Positions 9,895-18,545 of a DNA stretch of 23,035 nucleotides are shown here, in pieces. Source of the stretch: Gracilaria vermiculophylla (taxonomy: Eukaryota > Rhodophyta > Florideophyceae > Gracilariales > Gracilariaceae). A model generated the notes under the pieces. That model made no database searches, was not told where the DNA came from, and saw nothing but the letters and a program-made list of their open reading frames with translations. Every line of letters begins with the position of its first letter. Positions within the stretch are counted from its first letter, which is position 1. The stretch is taken from the NCBI GenBank assembly GCA_019155205.2, contig JAHNZQ020000172.1, positions 2,716,778 to 2,739,812 on the forward strand, read 5' to 3'. The translations under genes and the position numbers were made by a program.

Positions 9895-10026
9895 CGCGGC
9901 ACGCGCGGCGGCCGGGCGCGCGCGCTTGCTGGGCGGCGGCGGCGGCAACGCGCCGTCCGCGCGCTTGCGCGACGCGAGCGGCAGCGGCGGCGGCGGCGGC
10001 GGCGCGCTCGAGAACAGCGAGCCCAT
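8323..10026 (-). CDS. DUS3: tRNA-dihydrouridine(47) synthase [NAD(P)+], DUS3 type
   Basis: A protein of 567 residues. The first ~200 are low complexity (poly-Pro near residues 45-55, Ala and Gly runs). The FMN-binding TIM barrel starts near [19 protein letters not shown], with active-site Cys297 in NAGCP, then [16 protein letters not shown] and LGNGDVYNW, and a C-terminal helical tRNA-binding domain follows. DUS3 reduces uridine 47 in the tRNA variable loop, and some mRNA sites, using NAD(P)H. Yeast and human members carry N-terminal CCCH zinc fingers; I see none here, so this form is shorter. The start at 10026 was chosen because the frame is open and no upstream ATG in frame was noted. The Pro and Ala tracts come from GGC/CGG repeats and may vary. 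It is divergent from glycerate kinase. Confidence 0.95.
9862..9893 (-). repeat. CGG trinucleotide tract coding for poly-Pro in DUS3
   Basis: About ten uninterrupted CGG units on the plus strand are read as CCG Pro codons in the DUS3 N-terminus. A similar GCG tract near 9463-9486 gives poly-Ala. Both are length-unstable sequences in a region without a known fold. Confidence 0.85.
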
Positions 10027-11152
10027 TGTGCGGCGGGCGGCTTGCGCGCGTACGGGGGGGGGGGGCGCACGCGTCGCAGCCGCGCAGATGTGCGGCGGCG
10101 GCGGCGGCGGCGGAGGCGGATCTCAAAAAAACAGCACGGCGTGGGCGCGCATGGCGGCAGGGGCGCGCGCGCGCTGGTGCGCTTGCCGCGCGGCGCGGCG
10201 CGACGGCGGCGGGCGCGGCGGCGGACTGCGCGGCGCGCGGCGGCGGGCGCGGGACTCGGCGCGCGGCGGGTGGCGAGCGGGGCGGGAGAGAAAACGGGCG
10301 GCGGGTGACATGTTGTCGAGGGGGGGGCTGGGCGCGCAGCTCGGCCGATAGGCGTTGCACGAGTGCACGCGGTGGCCGACACGACAGGGGTGGCGGTGGC
10401 GGGGGTTTGTTGTCGGCTGTGCGGCGCGTGTGGACGGTTTCTCCGGGCTGGCAGCGAGCGGCGGCGGGAGCCTTTCTACGCGCGGCGCTGAACGAAGGTC
10501 TCAGTGCGGTCGTTGAGTTTGCGTAGCCAAGCCTCGGGTGTCAGCGGGGGTTGTTGCAACTAAGATCACGATGCATCACGAGAGCTGCTCCGCTACCTTC
10601 GCCGCGCGGCACTCGCGCGTCGGAGCGGCGCGCCGGAGCGGCGCGGGGCGCGGGGGGGGGGGGCGGGCGCAGCGGCGGCGCGGCGCGGGCGCGCGCGGCC
10701 ATTGGCAGCGGCGTGAGGCAGGCGGTGCGGGCGGTGGCGCGGCGCGCGCGGGCGCGGCCGTCAACGGCGCGGCGTGGCAGGCGGTGGAAGCGGCGGTGCC
10801 AAGTGGCGCGCGAGCGGCTGGCGTCCGACGCCGCTTTCCGCGCCCGCGGCGGCGGCGGCGGAACGCGTCGCCCCGCGCCGCCGCGCTTCCACCGCCCAAA
10901 TTCAACTCGCGCGGCGGCCGCCCCGCGTTTGCGCGCACGTCACGGCGCGCTCGCCGCCGCGCAGCGAGCCGCCGCCACGCGCCGGCCGCCCTCAAATACC
11001 GCGCCCGCGCCCCCTGCGCCGCGCCCTGTTACCACATCGCCGCCTCGTCTTCACTGCCGTCCTTGCGCCGTCGTCCGCCGCCGCGTGCCGCTGCCGCACC
11101 CGCATCGCCCGCATCCACCCCCTCCTCGTCGCCCGCGCCGCCCGCCCCCATC
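10027..11152. promoter_or_regulatory. GC-rich divergent promoter region of DUS3 and glycerate kinase
   Basis: Over 1.1 kb of very GC- and CpG-rich DNA lies between divergent starts. Runs of 12 G occur at 10054-10065, just upstream of DUS3, and at 10652-10663, and a run of 8 at 10320-10327. CCATTGG near 10699 is an inverted CCAAT box. Open frames across this region reflect the scarcity of AT-rich stop codons, not coding. The kinase 5' flank is the source of the copy at the window's left end. Confidence 0.5.
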
Positions 11153-12373
11153 ATGACCGCCTTCGTCTCGCTGCCCCACGTCGCGCCCAGCGGCGCGCGC
11201 GTCCCCCCCCGCACCTCCTCACCCACGCGCCCCACTTCCTTCGTCGCCCCGCTCCGTGTCCGTCCGCTCCCGCTGTCGCATCATGTGTCGCCACACCGCG
11301 TGCCCACAATGGTGCTGGACACATCGCAGTCGCGCTCCCCAGACGCCGTCACCGACCTCCGCCGCGCCCGCCTGGCCGACCTCATCACCTCCGGCCCCGT
11401 GTTCAAGTCCGCCGCCCTCTCCATCTCCGACCTCTCCGTCGAGGACGGCTGCTCCACCGACGCGCGCCAGACCTGTCTGGACGACTGGCTGCACACGGGC
11501 GCCGTGCTGGAGAAGGCGCTCGGCCGTCAGGCCAACGACGTGCGCGTGTACCAGTACTACCTCCCGGTCTACTTCTGGATCCTGCGCGAGCTGGACCGCC
11601 ACAACGAGTTGATCGCTGCGTCGGGCGCCCGCCCGCGCCCCTTCATCTTGGGCTTCTCGTGCCCACAGGGCGGCGGCAAGACCACCATGACTACCTTTAT
11701 GGAAACGCTGCTGCGCAAAGCGGGCCGCAGCGTCCAGATTGCCAGCCTGGACGACTTTTACCTCACCAACGCCGAGCAGAGGCAGGTTGCCGCCACGTAC
11801 CCCGACAACAAACTCATGCAGTACCGCGGCATGCCGGGCACCCATGACCTCCAGCTGCTCAACAACATGTTGGACAATCTCCGACGCGGCCAGACTGTCA
11901 GCATTCCCAAGTACGACAAGACCGCCTTCAGCGGTCGTGGCGACCGCGCCCCAAAGCACAAGTGGAAGTTTATCTCGGACTCCACCGACGTTGTGTTGAT
12001 AGAGGGTTGGTGCCTCGGCTTTGAGCCCGTCCCCGCCGACCAGCTTTGCGACCCCGACCTCGCCGTCGTCAACGAAGCGCTTCAACAATTCATCTCCACG
12101 TACAAACGCTTTGACGGCATGTTCATCATCGAGATAGGCGACATGGAGTGGGTGTACGACTGGCGCCTGCAGGCAGAGCGTGGCAGTCGCGCGGCGGGTC
12201 GCCCCGGCTTGACCGACGAGCAGGTCATTGACTTTGTCAGCCGCTTCATGCCGGCCTACAAGCAGTACTCGCAAAAACTGTACAACCGAAGCGAGCCGTT
12301 GTTTCCCAACCATGAGCTGCATATTGAAATCGACCAATCGCGGAGACCCGTACATCGCAACAGTCATTTCTAA
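11153..12373 (+). CDS. GLYK: D-glycerate 3-kinase, probably plastid-targeted
   Basis: A protein of 406 residues. Walker A is GFSCPQGGGKTT at 167-178. ASLDDFYLTNAEQ, YRGMPGTHDL, PKYDKTAFSGRGDRAP and LIEGWCLGFEPV follow, the signature series of plant/fungal-type glycerate kinases. The frame extends upstream of 11153, but that part is promoter-like GC-rich sequence. Starting at 11153 gives about 52 residues rich in Ser, Thr, Pro and Arg with no acidic residue before the second Met (11309), as in a plastid transit peptide. The enzyme phosphorylates D-glycerate to 3-phosphoglycerate, the last step of photorespiration, returning carbon to the Calvin cycle. Fungal homologues are not plastid-located, so targeting is an inference. 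The gene is convergent with the methyltransferase gene. A damaged copy of its 5' end sits at 1-145. Confidence 0.94.
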   Translation: MTAFVSLPHVAPSGARVPPRTSSPTRPTSFVAPLRVRPLPLSHHVSPHRVPTMVLDTSQSRSPDAVTDLRRARLADLITSGPVFKSAALSISDLSVEDGCSTDARQTCLDDWLHTGAVLEKALGRQANDVRVYQYYLPVYFWILRELDRHNELIAASGARPRPFILGFSCPQGGGKTTMTTFMETLLRKAGRSVQIASLDDFYLTNAEQRQVAATYPDNKLMQYRGMPGTHDLQLLNNMLDNLRRGQTVSIPKYDKTAFSGRGDRAPKHKWKFISDSTDVVLIEGWCLGFEPVPADQLCDPDLAVVNEALQQFISTYKRFDGMFIIEIGDMEWVYDWRLQAERGSRAAGRPGLTDEQVIDFVSRFMPAYKQYSQKLYNRSEPLFPNHELHIEIDQSRRPVHRNSHF

Positions 12374-12723
12374 GACCTGCTCACCCTGTAATGTATGTTG
12401 TAACAGCAGGCCATTGTGCGCCGAGGCTGTTTGCGTAGCGCTTCCGTGACATACCACAAAGCAATCGACATGACCAATATCTCGCGCACGTTGCGCCCTA
12501 TTTTGCACCAGCACTGTGAGGCGGTCACGGGCGGGGAGATCCGCGTCTGAGCGACCTAGCCCATACTGTGCTGAAAACATCATGGTGACTCGTTCGGGCA
12601 GAGACGTTGTAAGCGACAATATGTATCAGTTGTTTTATGTACCGGTAACATAATAGTTATATCGAAAAAGCCATGTCCTGGGTGATAAGAGTGGCGTTGA
12701 CTGGGCACGCCACCGACTGGTGA
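12374..12723. other. Shared 3' intergenic region of GLYK and the methyltransferase gene
   Basis: The genes converge here and GC falls relative to both. Expected to hold both 3' UTRs. I see no ORF of note, RNA gene or strong repeat. Confidence 0.5.
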
Positions 12724-13692
12724 TCATTCTTTTCTAAACTTTGCTTGTACCCACGTCCTGCGCATGGTTGTCTGCGTCTTGCGATTGTGCACCACGCGGT
12801 GTTCCACCTCGCACGAGAGGCACACGAGGCCGTGCGCCTCAAACAAGCGCCGCAATTCGTCCTTGCGGAAAAAGTAGGCGTACGTTCCGTCTCCGCGCAG
12901 GTACAAGTGCTCGGGGAGCTGGTGCGCTCGCTGCGCGCGCTGGGCGAAGCGCGCCTCCCTCATGTCGCCCACCCCGTAGTCTCGCACGAACAGCTGGCCG
13001 CCGCCAGCGAGCAGCGCGGCCAGCCCGCCCGCGGCTGCGCGGTGCTGCGCGGGCGGCAGTGCGGACAGCGTCCACATGGCGGTGACGAAGTCCACTCCGT
13101 GCGGGCGCACGGCGCGCACGACGGGCACGTAGCTGTCGGGCAGCGTCACGTCGGCCTGAAACGCGCGCACCCTGTCCTCGCGGTACTCTGCGCTGGCGCG
13201 CAACAGGCGCACGGCGGCGGCGCTGAAGTCGAACGCCAGCGCGAACAGGCGGCCGTTGGCGCGCAGCAGCGGGAAGACGGCGTTGCCCGCGCCGCAGCCG
13301 GCCTCGACGAGCACGCGGTCGCAGGCGGCGCTGGGCGCGCAGCCGGCCGCCAGTCGCGGCGGCGCGCGCGCCAGCGGCGGCACGTGCGCCGCCGGGTCGG
13401 CCGCCGCGCGCGCCGCCACCAGCTCCGGGAAGGCCGCGCGCAGCACGTGCCGGTCCTTGAACAGCGTCGGCTTGGTCGCGTAGAAGAGGTCCCAGCGCTG
13501 CGCGGCTTGCGCCGGCGTCGCGGGCGGGCGGCACAACTCGGCGACGAGCTCGCGGTTGGCCGCGTGGCGCGCTCGCGTCTGCTGCGCGCGGGCGCGCTTG
13601 CGCGCGCCGCGTTGCTCGCCGTAGCCTAGCGGCGGCGGCGGTGGTGCCGGTGGCGGTGGGGAGAGATCCTCAGAGGCGTCGCTCGGAGACAT
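12724..13692 (-). CDS. tRNA N3-methylcytidine methyltransferase, METTL2/6/8 family
   Basis: A protein of 322 residues. A Pro-rich and basic N-terminus (1-60) leads to the family signature WDLFYATKPTLFKDRH (67-82). SAM motif I is VLVEAGCGAGNAVFPLL (127-143), followed by the acidic FDFSAAAV (154-161). RDYGVGDM (237-244), LYLRGDGTYAYFF (263-275) and the C-terminal NRKTQTTMRRTWVQAKF (303-319) are all typical. The family puts m3C at position 32 of certain tRNAs, affecting anticodon-loop structure. METTL6 and METTL2/8 differ in substrate and partner requirement; this sequence alone does not tell me which. The protein is compact, with no extra actin-binding domain as in yeast Abp140. Its role in tRNA modification is shared with DUS3 3 kb away, but I do not read that as a cluster. 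Confidence 0.93.
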   Translation of the reverse strand: MSPSDASEDLSPPPPAPPPPPLGYGEQRGARKRARAQQTRARHAANRELVAELCRPPATPAQAAQRWDLFYATKPTLFKDRHVLRAAFPELVAARAAADPAAHVPPLARAPPRLAAGCAPSAACDRVLVEAGCGAGNAVFPLLRANGRLFALAFDFSAAAVRLLRASAEYREDRVRAFQADVTLPDSYVPVVRAVRPHGVDFVTAMWTLSALPPAQHRAAAGGLAALLAGGGQLFVRDYGVGDMREARFAQRAQRAHQLPEHLYLRGDGTYAYFFRKDELRRLFEAHGLVCLSCEVEHRVVHNRKTQTTMRRTWVQAKFRKE

Positions 13693-15245
13693 TCTTCGCT
13701 CCCGGCGACGACGACGACGACGGCGGCGGCGGCGGCCTCACTGGCCATGACGGCGATGACCAGCTGCCCGTTGGTCGAGCCGCAAACCTCGAAGCGTCGT
13801 GAGAAGAGATGACGTGGACTACCTGTCATGCGTGGCGCCACCTCAGCTTGCTGTATGGTCATATGGCCAGAGGCAGCTTCCGATACCCGCACCGCGCCGC
13901 GACTGTCGCAGGGAAGCCCCTTGCTCATCACCAACGCTCAAACTATCGCTCACACCCCCCTGAAGATGGACCCCCCCTCACTGCGGCCCCCGTCCAATCT
14001 CGTGGCAGGCGCTTCATCGCGACTACCATATCGGTGCAGACGTTGTGAACTTCACCACATTAACAAACCAGCTGTTGTCGATTTTTGCTCTTCTTCGGCG
14101 GCTAGGCGAGAGCGATGGACCCATCCACCGTCACAAAAACACTTCTGTGTTTCTGACATCTGCCGTTTGGTGACGACAAGCCCCACACCATACATCGGGC
14201 TTTTCATGGTTCGTGGTCCAAATGGCGAACGTCTGCTAAGGTGCCAGAATGCATTGCGCGTTTGGCGCAAAACTCACGGGAAATGATCTTGCGCCGACCG
14301 TTGATAGCAGTGCCATGCCACACTTTCTACGTGCTCGCAACCCTCTTGAAATGTGCCCATGTCCTCGGGCTGTGCTCTCCGCCGTGGTGTCGCACGCTTC
14401 CAAGCGCGTTCATTGTAATGACATCCCCGGCCTGCCTAAGCGATCAACACATTCAAAGGCCTCAAAACGGGCTTGTTCGTCGTCAGAACATCACCTCGCA
14501 ATCATTGGCGCCGTCTGCAAAGTCTCACGCTAGCTTCCTCAATCTCGAGTGAATCACGTAACCTTGTGGTCCACAACGGTACCATACCAAACGCAAATAA
14601 CAACCCATGTCAGCTCATCGACGCCCCCCTTCACTCTGGATTCTCGGGTTTTCGTCCATCTGGTCGAAGTTGCCAACTCTTGACATCTGGATACTTGACG
14701 CGAGTCAACTCTTATATCTGACTGCTCATTCAGCTTGACAGACGTAGTCCGCACCATGGAAGCCGCCGCATCGTGGCGGCAGAGGCAGGGTGGCGCAGAA
14801 GAGTCCACAAAAGCGTCGCTTCGTGGTTTTTTTTTGGAGGGGGGAGTAGCAACGGCAGCAGCGATGAGATCTACTTATGACGACAACAGGATACGTGTAA
14901 TAGAGCAGTGACGCGCTACGCACCAGCTCACGTGACGGGCGACGTGGACCGCGTACGCCGCGTGGCGCATACGCCGCGTGGCGCAGCGTCAGAGTGCTGC
15001 AGCTGTATGGTTCACCTGTGACTTGGCAGCAACGGCGCAACAGCTGAGCGCATCTCGAGAAGAGCCACCGCGTTGTCATATATTACACGCCCCATCGTCG
15101 CTGGGACCTCCATCTCCACCTCGGTCAGGGTGCCCCGTCCCCGCCGCCGCTCTCCCCAATGTGCCCGGCCTGTGCCTCCAACCCTCCTCGCACGCGCCTT
15201 CGCCGTTCCATCTCGCTTGACAGCGACCACGCAAGCCTTTCCCCA
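13693..15245. other. Intergenic region upstream of the methyltransferase and the Cys-cluster membrane protein genes
   Basis: About 1.5 kb between divergent genes. ORFs of up to ~150 codons occur, none with a recognisable domain. The proximal left part holds GAC/GGC trinucleotide runs near 13704-13735. A perfect 16-bp tandem repeat lies at 14954-14985 and a run of 9 T near 14827. The right part is C-rich before the plus-strand start. An in-frame ATG at 15159 would extend the next gene. Confidence 0.45.
14954..14985. repeat. Perfect 16-bp tandem repeat with hairpin core
   Basis: Two adjoining copies of TACGCCGCGTGGCGCA. Each contains CGCC-GCGT-GGCG, able to form a 4-bp stem. It lies about 260 bp upstream of the membrane protein start, so it might be a paired protein-binding site, but nothing proves this. 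Confidence 0.85.
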
Positions 15246-16292
15246 ATGGATTCGCCGCGATTACACCTCCAGCCGACGGTCATGTACCACCCACTGCCAC
15301 ACGCCACCAGCTACTCGCACTCCGCATCTGCCGCTCCGCCCTCCATCCCCCCGGCCGCGCCCGAGCTTCCGCCTAGTCGCGACGCTCGCGCCGGCCCCGC
15401 CGGCATATCCCCATTTCGACTCCTCATCACACTGATCATGGTGGCGATGCTCGCGCTTCCGGTTTGTTTCTACCTGTTATACCGCCTGCAGAAGAGTCGC
15501 TCCGATGTGCCATTGCAACAGCTGCGCGCGTTTGCATTGCAGGAAGCCACCAACAACCGGTTAGACACCATCGCAGACCTCAGCGTCGACGGGCTCAAAC
15601 TCTACGCCCAAGCCACTTGTGTGAAGGGCGAAAGCGTTGCGCAGGTGCAACACGCTCTCAGAGCTCAGATGCGAAACATTCCGGAAGCCGCGCGCGAGGA
15701 CATTATCTCCAGTGCCGTTATCGAGGGTATGGATGCTGTTAGTACGCGACAGGACACCGCGGCTGATTTGGTCGACAGCAGCAAGGCGTTTAGCTACCTA
15801 GCGTATTGGAACACAAAGTACAATGGCGACCACGTCCTGTTGTCCGATAGGTATTCCACGTGCATCATGGCGGCGGGTGTCGATGTCAAGGTCGGCGAGG
15901 AGCTTGCCGGGTACGAAGAGAGCTCGAAGAGGGTGCAGATCGGAACGCGGCCCTGTGAATGTGGCATGCTATGGTGCGTAGGTCGTTGTCCCGAATACGA
16001 AACGGTGGTCACCAAGAGACCAGTGTACAAACGCCATCGACTCACGCTCAAGAACCAAGTCGAACTTCATCGCTGGATGGTGAAACAGGCCGTGGGTCGT
16101 GCCGAATCGCTCATGTTAACTAGAGAACTGTTGGATAGGAGATCAAGAACACCGGTAGGAGAAGTGTCTTCCGTCTCATGGCAGGCGCCGCAGGGTGATT
16201 ACTACCTTGGCGAAGATAGTGTGGACTTAGGAAAGACGCCGCAGAAAGAAATGAAAAGCTCGACGCCTTCCGCCGCAAAGCAAGAACTGTGA
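15246..16292 (+). CDS. Unrecognised single-pass membrane protein with a Cys cluster
   Basis: From the ATG at 15246 the protein has 348 residues; an in-frame ATG at 15159 would give 377. I do not recognise the family. Residues 1-55 are Pro/Ser/His-rich. One transmembrane helix follows at about 57-80 (FRLLITLIMVAMLALPVCFY), flanked by basic residues, so the N-terminus is probably cytosolic. Residues 85-230 look helical and mixed in charge. Near residue 235 is a Cys cluster, CECGMLWCVGRC, that could bind metal or form disulfides. The C-terminus is polar. No start or stop anomaly. Codon use resembles that of neighbouring genes, which supports a real gene. It converges with the AIM24 gene. Confidence 0.7.
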   Translation: MDSPRLHLQPTVMYHPLPHATSYSHSASAAPPSIPPAAPELPPSRDARAGPAGISPFRLLITLIMVAMLALPVCFYLLYRLQKSRSDVPLQQLRAFALQEATNNRLDTIADLSVDGLKLYAQATCVKGESVAQVQHALRAQMRNIPEAAREDIISSAVIEGMDAVSTRQDTAADLVDSSKAFSYLAYWNTKYNGDHVLLSDRYSTCIMAAGVDVKVGEELAGYEESSKRVQIGTRPCECGMLWCVGRCPEYETVVTKRPVYKRHRLTLKNQVELHRWMVKQAVGRAESLMLTRELLDRRSRTPVGEVSSVSWQAPQGDYYLGEDSVDLGKTPQKEMKSSTPSAAKQEL

Positions 16293-16672
16293 GACCCACG
16301 GCAGGTATCATGAACACTGCGCTCTTCATGTGTATCACTCTCCAGTTTTGTACCGTTGTAAAGCACATATGGTTGTATTGCTGCCCAAGCCTTTGTGAGA
16401 TTGCATCGTTCGTCCAGGTCACAGGGTGGGTGGTATTTGAAACCAGGGACACGGCCTATTCGTAACGGATGAAGAGTAGATTTACAGCTTGCGTACAAGA
16501 AAGATTCTCTCTAGACGTGAACCAGCTCGATTGACTGCATCCCACTTTTTTTCCTATTCTGTAGACCACGAATGATGCCTAGACGGTACCGGGGCATAAG
16601 TTTCTACTTGATAGGAAAGAGAAGCTTGTTTGTCGAGACACATACTCGAAAAGTACGTAGTGCTGAGTTTGC
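16293..16672. other. Shared 3' intergenic region of the membrane protein and AIM24 genes
   Basis: The two genes converge here. The stretch should hold their 3' UTRs. I see no ORF, RNA gene or repeat worth listing. Confidence 0.5.
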
Positions 16673-17623
16673 CTATGCCGCAGATTGTTCCCAGCGTTTC
16701 TCTTCAAATGGTTGTACCACGACGTAGCCGTCTGTGAACATAAGCTGGAACTCTTCACCGGATCCTCTGCCTAAGAAAGATTTGACGCTCATATCAGTCT
16801 ATAAATTTCAGATGAGGATGAGGTTAACAGTCTAATTTCGTTTCACATCAGATGAATACATTCGCAGCCTTTCTCGCCTGCACTTACCTTCATTGTTGGC
16901 GCATGTGTCCACGCCACAGTTGCATTCGGGTCCGTGTAGATTGGTTTTTCTGACGTTGCCTGAAACACAACTACAGACCCGTGGCATGTGAACGCGACCA
17001 CACCAGTTCCTGTCACCTGTTTGAGAAAGGTTCAAATAAGCACATCGACGTCAGAAACACATTTATGCAGTACAGCGATACGGAACGGGGAGTGGCGTAC
17101 CTTAACGTTGAAGAGGCCGCCAGCCGTCATGCCAGCACCCTTCATGATCTTGATGTCATATTCAAGTGAAGAGGAGAGAGCCAGCACATCCTCACCGTTG
17201 ATGTACACAGTTTCGTCACACAACGAAACAATGGAGACCAGCTTGCCCTGGTCAGCGCAGTATGCAACGCCGTCTCCCTCACACTTGACGAGGGTAACGC
17301 CTTCTCCCGTGAAAGCTTTCTTCATGAGTTTGCCAAAGCCCTGCTCGCGTGCGCTCTGTCGCGTGAACTTGATATTGCCATCTCTAGCAACCTGGGCAGT
17401 CATCGCGACACAATTAGTACTGGACACTCTTTGATTATCTCTTCTGTGTGTGGAGACATGCACTTACCATGCTTCCAACTTTGATCCATGCAAACGGCGC
17501 CGTGTGCGAGTTCAAAGTGATTCGCAACAGTTTGTCGCGCTCCAGTTCAAACAGCTCATTTGCGCCAGGTTCCTTGACACTCGCCTTCTCGGCCAGAGCC
17601 TGAAATGATGTTGTGTGCGACAT
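16673..17623 (-). CDS. AIM24: AIM24/DUF124-family protein (four exons)
   Basis: Exons at 17468-17623, 17101-17391, 16888-17016 and 16673-16798 join in phase 0 to give 233 residues. No single ORF shows this gene. Exon 1 ends FAWIKVGSM. Exon 2 has GFGKLMKKAFTGEGVTLVKC and GLFNVK. Exon 3 has VTGTGVVAFTCHGSV and IYTDPNATVAW. Exon 4 has KSFLGRGSGEEFQLMF and GYVVVQP. The T-D-x-x-A-T-V-A-W and G-E-E-F-Q-L-x-F...VQP motifs are typical of AIM24 beta-sandwich proteins. Yeast Aim24 is a mitochondrial inner-membrane protein that supports MICOS and respiratory function; the biochemical activity is unknown. An in-frame ATG at 17716 would add 31 residues (MRACGVQLASFEKR...) rich in Arg, Ala and Ser, like a mitochondrial presequence; that longer 264-residue form may be the real one. 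Confidence 0.92.
16799..16887 (-). other. Spliceosomal intron 3 of the AIM24-family gene
   Basis: An 89-nt intron, GTAAGT to TTATAG, with a TTAAC branch-point candidate. Its removal joins APTMK to TDMSVKSF in phase 0. Confidence 0.9.
17017..17100 (-). other. Spliceosomal intron 2 of the AIM24-family gene
   Basis: An 84-nt intron, GTACGC to AAACAG, with a CTGAC branch-point candidate. The 5' site is less standard than the others, but removal joins GLFNVK to VTGTGVVAF as in the family. Confidence 0.9.
17392..17467 (-). other. Spliceosomal intron 1 of the AIM24-family gene
   Basis: A 76-nt intron, GTAAGT to GCCCAG, with a TACTAAT branch point (plus-strand 17413-17419). Removal joins KVGSM to VARDGNIKF in phase 0. 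Confidence 0.93.
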
Positions 17624-17919
17624 GTGGGCGCCTGAGCGGAATGACGCACCAAGAGGGAAAGGGGAAGCGAACGCACGCTTTTCGAAAGACGCTAGCTGCA
17701 CGCCACATGCGCGCAAACGTCGTCGGCGTCGGAGGCTTTAAAACATCTCTGTCTATCTACACGCAGCTTGTGCAAACGAGCGTTTCCATCCCCTGGTATT
17801 TCCAATCAAATGGAATCGCATTGAGCGCTCAGCGCGGAAATTTCTCATCTACTGGTCTCTTCACGCCCGGATCAGTGGCCTCATAATGTTTAGAAATCAT
17901 TTTCGGTAACATTTAGTCA
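17624..17919. promoter_or_regulatory. 5' region of the AIM24-family gene
   Basis: Holds the alternative upstream ATG at 17714-17716 and, beyond it, a TTTAAA patch near 17738 that could serve as a TATA-like element for the minus-strand gene. No other structure seen. Confidence 0.35.
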
Positions 17920-18249
17920 GTGTCAATAATGCAAAGATTATGGCCAGAAATACTCAAACTTTTTAATTTATTCCAAAAACAAGCAGATTTAGGCTCTAAA
18001 TCTTGTGCAATAGCAAAAAACCAAGAGTGCAAACATTGCTTGGCACAGATGTCAAGGAGAAAGTCAGTAGTTTTACAACAATCATTGGTCATAGAGTGGA
18101 ACAAGTATCTTCAGTGTTCCAGGTACACCAAACGGAAGAATGGGTTAAGAAACTCCATAACTTTTGTTGATACTGATCTACAAGAAAGAGGATACCACCA
18201 AAGTACAGATCAAGTACTGAATAACTCTTGGCATTCTTTACTGTTTTAG
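17920..18249 (+). CDS. Orphan ORF in an AT-rich segment, doubtful gene
   Basis: A 109-codon ORF with no recognised domain. Its base composition (roughly 36% GC by eye) and A/T-ending codons differ from every neighbouring gene, so the segment may be an insertion or a decayed element. The product is basic and polar with a few Cys (ECKHCLAQM). No terminal repeats are seen. It could equally be non-coding AT-rich DNA with a chance open frame. Confidence 0.25.
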   Translation: MSIMQRLWPEILKLFNLFQKQADLGSKSCAIAKNQECKHCLAQMSRRKSVVLQQSLVIEWNKYLQCSRYTKRKNGLRNSITFVDTDLQERGYHQSTDQVLNNSWHSLLF

Positions 18250-18545
18250 AGCTCCGGCATTTACACTATAATACGAGGCCAATTGTCGTGTAGACACTGG
18301 CCACGCCGAAACTGTGTAGTTTAGTGTAAGGAGCGTATCGCTCTGATCAGTTTGGTGCAGATGCGGTCGAGGCACTGTGAGCCATGGCACGCACCACCTG
18401 ACTGGTGGATTTAAACGTTTGATACACGCTCAAACAACGCGCGGGACAAGCGGATCAAAGCTTCGCCCTCCACTTCTCGTACCTCTGATCGCAACAGCAT
18501 TCTTCCGCCTTCACACATCCCTGTCAAGCTATTAACTTCAGCTCC
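18250..18545 (+). promoter_or_regulatory. Probable promoter of the MYND-finger gene
   Basis: A TATAAT-like sequence near 18268 and GGCCAATTG (CCAAT box) near 18278 lie about 270 bp upstream of the start. GC rises again here after the AT-rich segment. Confidence 0.35.

Noticed and set aside
8770..10308. 512-codon plus-strand ORF opposite DUS3
   Set aside because: Antisense shadow in GC-rich DNA; no domain, Arg/Gly/Ala-rich, and the minus strand encodes a clear DUS3.
8742..10382. 546-codon minus-strand ORF overlapping DUS3 in another frame
   Set aside because: Arg/Ala/Pro-rich out-of-frame translation with no domain.
10538..11152. 205-codon in-frame N-terminal extension of glycerate kinase
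   Set aside because: Arg/Ala-rich translation of GC-rich promoter DNA; the family starts near the kinase domain and 11153 gives a plausible transit peptide.
11219..12619. 466-codon minus-strand ORF opposite glycerate kinase
   Set aside because: Shadow of the kinase gene; no recognisable motif.
13626..13934. 102-codon minus-strand ORF at the 5' end of the methyltransferase gene
   Set aside because: Different frame from the methyltransferase; Val/Ala/Arg runs come from GAC/GGC repeats.
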